Assembly: GCA_001430745.1 (NCBI GenBank)
Contig: KQ482028.1
Location: forward strand, 160,702 to 172,372
Reading direction: 5' to 3'
From: Auxenochlorella pyrenoidosa
Lineage: Eukaryota > Chlorophyta > Trebouxiophyceae > Chlorellales > Chlorellaceae
DNA: 11,671 nt
In this document: one piece after another, positions 8,435-11,671 of the stretch
How the letters are laid out: each line of letters opens with the position of its first letter
Numbering within the stretch: the first letter of the stretch is position 1
Position numbers and translations under genes: made by a program
Notes under the pieces: model-generated
Databases searched by the model: none
Seen by the model: the letters and a program-made list of their open reading frames with translations, nothing else
What the model was told of the DNA's origin: nothing

Positions 8435-11400
8435 ATGACGGAGAAGATAGTGGACACGCCCAGGCGGCGAAGGGCGGCTCCCACAGGCGCCCTGCTGGTC
8501 CCCTCGGCACTCGCTCTGCTTGCGCTGGTCCTGCTGGCTGGGCCCGCCCTGCTGGAGACTGCGCGGCAGGCGGCAACCCAGCTCGCGCTGCCCGGCTGGA
8601 GCCGCTGGCACACAGGCAGCCCGCACCCCCTGCAGAAGCAACACCCGAGCACGGCGCAGGCCAGCGGGATACTGCTTGCTGAGGAGACAGAGGAGCCAGC
8701 AGGAGTGCAGCCAGAAGATGCTGGGCAGGAGCAGGATCGGCAGCAGCAGCAGCAGCAGCAGGCAGGCGTGACAACGTCACCAGCTGACTGGGAGCTGCTG
8801 CCCGACGCAACCTTCCTGGCGCCTGTGTCCGGCTGCATGATCAGCCCTGATGGTGCGCGCTCTGCGCCGCCGTGCCGCCCCTGCAGCCAGGCTCTCGCCG
8901 GGTGTGCATGCCGTGCCTGTATCGCCAGCTCATCCCAACCTCGGGTCAGTTGTCACTGCAGGTCGCGTGACGCAGGGACCACCTCCCGGTCCAGGCCAGC
9001 TGCCCTTCCTGTTCAACGTGACCCGCGAGGCGGTGCCCTCCAAGCGGGAGGCTTGCAGCCACTGCCCAAGCGACGAGCACAAGTGCGACGGGCCCCGCCT
9101 GCCCCACTCCTGGTGAGCCTTGGCTGCCTGCTCCCCTGGCTGCTGGCACACTGCGCAGGCTGTTCCTGCCCAGCAGCAGACTGCATCCTTGAACTGGCGG
9201 TGGGTGGTCCACCAGGAGAGTCCCTCAGCGCTGCGTTTTGCAGCATGGTTGAGGAGCAGAGCACGACTCGCCTGTTCCAACGTCGCGCGTGCGTCTGTGC
9301 ATCGCTCCACCTCCCCCATGCCGCGTGCCCTCCCTCCTCATCCCCCTCCCCTAATTCCCGGGCCAGCGTTGCCCACTGCTGGTTTATCGCTCACCCTGCC
9401 TGCTAACCTTCCCCTCCCCCCGCAGCTGCGGCGTGTGCCAGTTTGATGGCCGGCTGTGTGGCAAGCTTTACCCTGGAGAGGGGCGTTCCGAGGCGCTGGT
9501 TGAGATGCTCCGCCCGCTGGGGCTGCGGTTCGAGGTGGGGCGGGGGGGGGGGGGGGTTGCAGGCGCTGCCGTGGTGCCTGTGCCGATTGGAGCGAGCGCG
9601 CTTGCCGCCGCAGCCAGCGGGCTGCCTGCCACCCTGGCAACGGCCAGGTGGTGGGGTGCCTGAGGGCAGCGCCGGCCGGCGAGAGGCAGCTGGGCAGGTG
9701 CTTGATGCGAGACAGCAGCGCACAGGGTCTGTGTCGCAAGTTCCGTTGCGGGTCGACAGAGTCTGAGCCGAAACAAGCAAGCACACGCTGTACCTGCTGT
9801 TGTGTGCCTCACAGGACTTTTCGCCGTGCGAGCTGTTCCAGCGCATCCATGGACGGACGCTGTGGCTGATGGGAGACTCCCAGACATGGTGGGTGGCTGG
9901 CGGGCGGGCGGCTGGGTGTGGAGTGTGGTGCAGCAGGCCTGCCACCAACAAGCCCTCGGAGGGTGATGCTTCACGCGCATGGCCATACTTCCCTCTACCA
10001 CGGCCTTCCAGACTGTGCCCCGCCATGCCTGCTGCAGCCAGGCATCCTATGCCTCCTTACCCCCTCCACAGCAACTGCATCAAACTGTGCCCTGCCGCGT
10101 CCCCTGCAGGCAGGCATACTATGCGCTGGAGTGCTTCCTCCGAGAGTTCGCTCCCTCTTGGAAGCGCAGGTGAGCTGCGCCAGTTGAGGCTGGGCCGTGC
10201 TGCTCCGCGGGACTTTGGGTGTGTTGGCGATAGGTGCCTACTAGTCTCCCAGGCGCCCCTGGCCCTGCCCCACCTGCGATGCTGTCGGCTGCTGCAAGCT
10301 GAGATACCGTGCTGTCTGCTCGCTGCACGCCTCTTCGCTATGCCACGCTTCAAACCAACTGCTTCTCGGTGGCAAACAGGGCTGATGCAACCCCTCCACT
10401 GAGCCGCCACCGTGCCCTCACGCCTGGCCCGCCTGCCACCACCATGCCCTTACGCCTGGCCCGCCTGCCACCACCATGCCCTCACGCCTGGCCCGCCTGC
10501 CGCCGCCCGCGCCGCCCCCTGCAGCGACCCGGTGCCCCCCGACCACATGGCCCGGCTGTCGTCGGCGCGGCAGGGCTACTGCAAGCGCTGGTGGCCGGTG
10601 CCGCCCGAGTGCCTGGCCCTGGCGCACGGCACAAGGGTGTGCATCGTACGGGTGGACCTTGCTGGGGAGATGGCTGAGGTGGCGCTGCCCACGCTCATGG
10701 AGCATGTCCCGGGCTTCCAGAACGACCTGCTCGTTTACAACTCAGGGTGAGGCGCGCAGTGGCATGGAGTTGGAGTGGAGCACGCGCCTTGCCTGCCCAG
10801 GGGCCGGTGCTGGCTGTGGCTGCGCTGCCGCACCCGCGACACGGGTGCCCTCGCTTGGGCAGGAGTGCGCCCGGCTAGCCCACAGGGCACGTGGTAACGT
10901 TGCAAGAAGACAGCTCCTGTCTGCTGTCCCCCCGGCACAGGCTGCACAACTTTGAGTTTGTGGCCCCCCAGCCCCCCACCCCACCCCCCCACACCCCCCA
11001 CACACCCTCCCCACACACACAGGCTGCACCACTTTGAGTTAATGACCGCCCCAGGCCCCCCCCCCCACCCCCCCACCCCCCATCCACCCCCCACCCCTTC
11101 AAATCCCCACACAGGCTGCACTATTTTGAGTTCGACGGCCCGGCGGTGTGCACCAACGCCACCTGCGGCGCGCCCGGCCCGGGCAGCCGCTACCTGCGGG
11201 AGTTGGAGCAGCTGGCTGCCTTCCGGGAGGCGCATGTGGGCCGGCTGCCTGCCACAGTGTGGTCAGTCTGTGCACACCCGAGCGGGGCCTGTGCAGGGGT
11301 CTGGGCGCACACCTGAGCCGGGGCTGTGTAGGGGTCTGCTCAGCTCTGCTGCTCAGCGAGGTGCCACCTGCAGGCGGCGCTGCCTACGCATGGGATGCCC

Positions 11401-11558
11401 GCTATAGCGCGTGGTGTCCATTTAGAGTGATTCTCAGCTCGTCTGGCCTGGCCCGCGCCTCTATCATATCCAGAGTACGACGCATGCTGCGGCTGCTGGC
11501 CCTGCATGCAGGATGGACACGTCGCCGCAGCACTTTCCTGGCACCGGGTACTATGTTG
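8435..11558 (+). CDS. Membrane-anchored PC-esterase/TBL-like (SGNH, GDSQ) protein, 3' partial, 8 exons visible
   Basis: Exons: 8435-8852, 8962-9112, 9426-9534, 9815-9888, 10110-10169, 10525-10746, 11115-11261, 11512-11558; the gene continues past the window. The last donor (GTAGGA at 11559) is tentative. The ATG sits in ACCACCATGA; an in-frame ATG at 8249 is possible but would push the membrane segment inward. Protein: basic N-tail (RRRR, 10-13), one hydrophobic span (about 19-40), Gln/Glu linker with seven Gln (103-109), a cysteine-rich block (C171-C201), FSPCELFQRIHGRTLWLMGD, catalytic-type GDSQ (246-249), AYYALECFL, then SPQHF (398-402). The layout is that of a Golgi type II protein. The 'R..WL.GDS....Y.al.C' block resembles PC-esterase/TBL proteins, which O-acetylate polysaccharides in plants. 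The expected downstream DxxH is not in the window. Substrate is unknown. Confidence 0.82.
8736..8761 (+). repeat. CAG triplet run encoding polyglutamine
   Basis: A run of CAG codons inside exon 1 of the esterase-like gene encodes seven consecutive glutamines in the linker between the membrane anchor and the cysteine-rich region. It is a low-complexity spacer, likely to vary in length between strains. Confidence 0.85.
9726..9782 (+). repeat. Dispersed intron repeat, copy C
   Basis: In intron 3 of the esterase-like gene. It reads GGTCTGTGTCGCAAGTTCCG, then TTGCGGGTCGACAGAGTC, and ends ACAAGCAAGC, 32 bases before the acceptor of exon 4. It shares the long GTCGCAAGTTCCGTTGCGG stretch with copy A although it lies in a different gene on the other strand. 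Confidence 0.82.
10011..10055 (+). repeat. Degenerate copy of the exon 5 acceptor region in intron 4 of the esterase-like gene
   Basis: GACTGTGCCCCGCCATGCCT followed by GCTGCAGCCAGGCATCCTATGCC parallels the true junction at 10085-10128 (ACTGTGCCCTGCC...CTGCAGGCAGGCATACTATGCG). The copy has its own CTGCAG acceptor-like site, ending at 10037. Confidence 0.72.
10413..10508 (+). repeat. 32-bp minisatellite, three copies, just upstream of exon 6
   Basis: TGCCCTCACGCCTGGCCCGC followed by CTGCCACCACCA repeats with starts at 10413, 10445 and 10477. It ends about 16 bases before the exon 6 acceptor, so it occupies the region where a branch point and polypyrimidine tract would be. The 32-base unit shifts frame at each copy, arguing against a coding role. 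Confidence 0.88.
10936..11045 (+). repeat. Two decoy copies of the exon 7 acceptor in intron 6
   Basis: CACAGGCTGCACAACTTTGA (acceptor end 10940) and CACAGGCTGCACCACTTTGA (acceptor end 11022) precede the true junction CACAGGCTGCACTATTTTGA (acceptor end 11114). Spacing is 82 and 92 bases, each followed by C-rich filler. Only the third continues into the long open exon with AVCTNATCGAP and the following conserved-looking residues. Confidence 0.85.
11272..11338 (+). repeat. Two-copy 32-bp direct repeat in intron 7 of the esterase-like gene
   Basis: GCACACCCGAGCGGGGCCTG and the following GTGCAGGGGTCTG region at 11272-11303 recurs at 11307-11338 with several substitutions, a period of 35. Confidence 0.8.
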
Positions 11559-11671
11559 GTAGGAGCCCGGATCTCCTCTGCACTTTTTGGGCATTCCTTT
11601 GAGAGCCAGGACCCAAAATTGCCCGTAGAGGGAGCGACGTGCGCCTGACTTGCTGGCGAGGCGGCAGCTGC

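Overview
The window looks like nuclear DNA of a green alga, most probably a Chlorella-type trebouxiophyte. It is very GC-rich. Its genes are broken into many short exons, with GTGAGC/GTGGGC-type donors and CTGCAG acceptors, and the introns are packed with G/C-rich tandem repeats. No bacterial operon structure, ribosome binding site, tRNA, rRNA or CRISPR array was seen. The species placement is an inference from style, not from a marker gene. All gene models below were spliced by hand from reading frame, splice sites and family resemblance.

Layout: (1) 77-123 (+) is the last short exon of a gene that starts outside the window. (2) 124-735 is a gap between two convergent genes, with no supported coding content. 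(3) 736-6659 (-) is a complete 17-exon gene for a 568-residue COG0523/CobW-type GTPase (G3E family), close in pattern to the bacterial zinc-limitation proteins YciC/ZagA. It has an intact Walker A, CxCC, ESTG and NKID, a CobW C-terminal domain, and an added acidic-then-basic tail. Every junction keeps the frame; two introns appear to use GC donors. (4) 6660-8434 is a 1.8 kb divergent promoter/5'-UTR region. (5) 8435 to beyond the end (+) is a membrane-anchored protein with a GDSQ block and a later SPQHF block. It resembles PC-esterase/TBL-type (SGNH) O-acyl esterases, and its 3' end is outside the window.

The two main genes are not obviously linked in function: one is probably a metal chaperone/GTPase, the other probably a secretory-pathway polysaccharide-modifying enzyme. 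They share only a promoter interval.

The most unusual content is in the introns. A roughly 55-65 bp dispersed sequence occurs four times, in four introns of two genes. Three copies point the same way relative to the host gene and lie shortly upstream of a 3' splice site or a duplicated acceptor, which suggests an introner-like or other intron-resident element. In addition, at least five exon edges have imperfect copies lying inside the neighbouring intron, including a 3' splice site present three times in tandem. Together these suggest a genome where local duplication keeps generating decoy or alternative splice sites.
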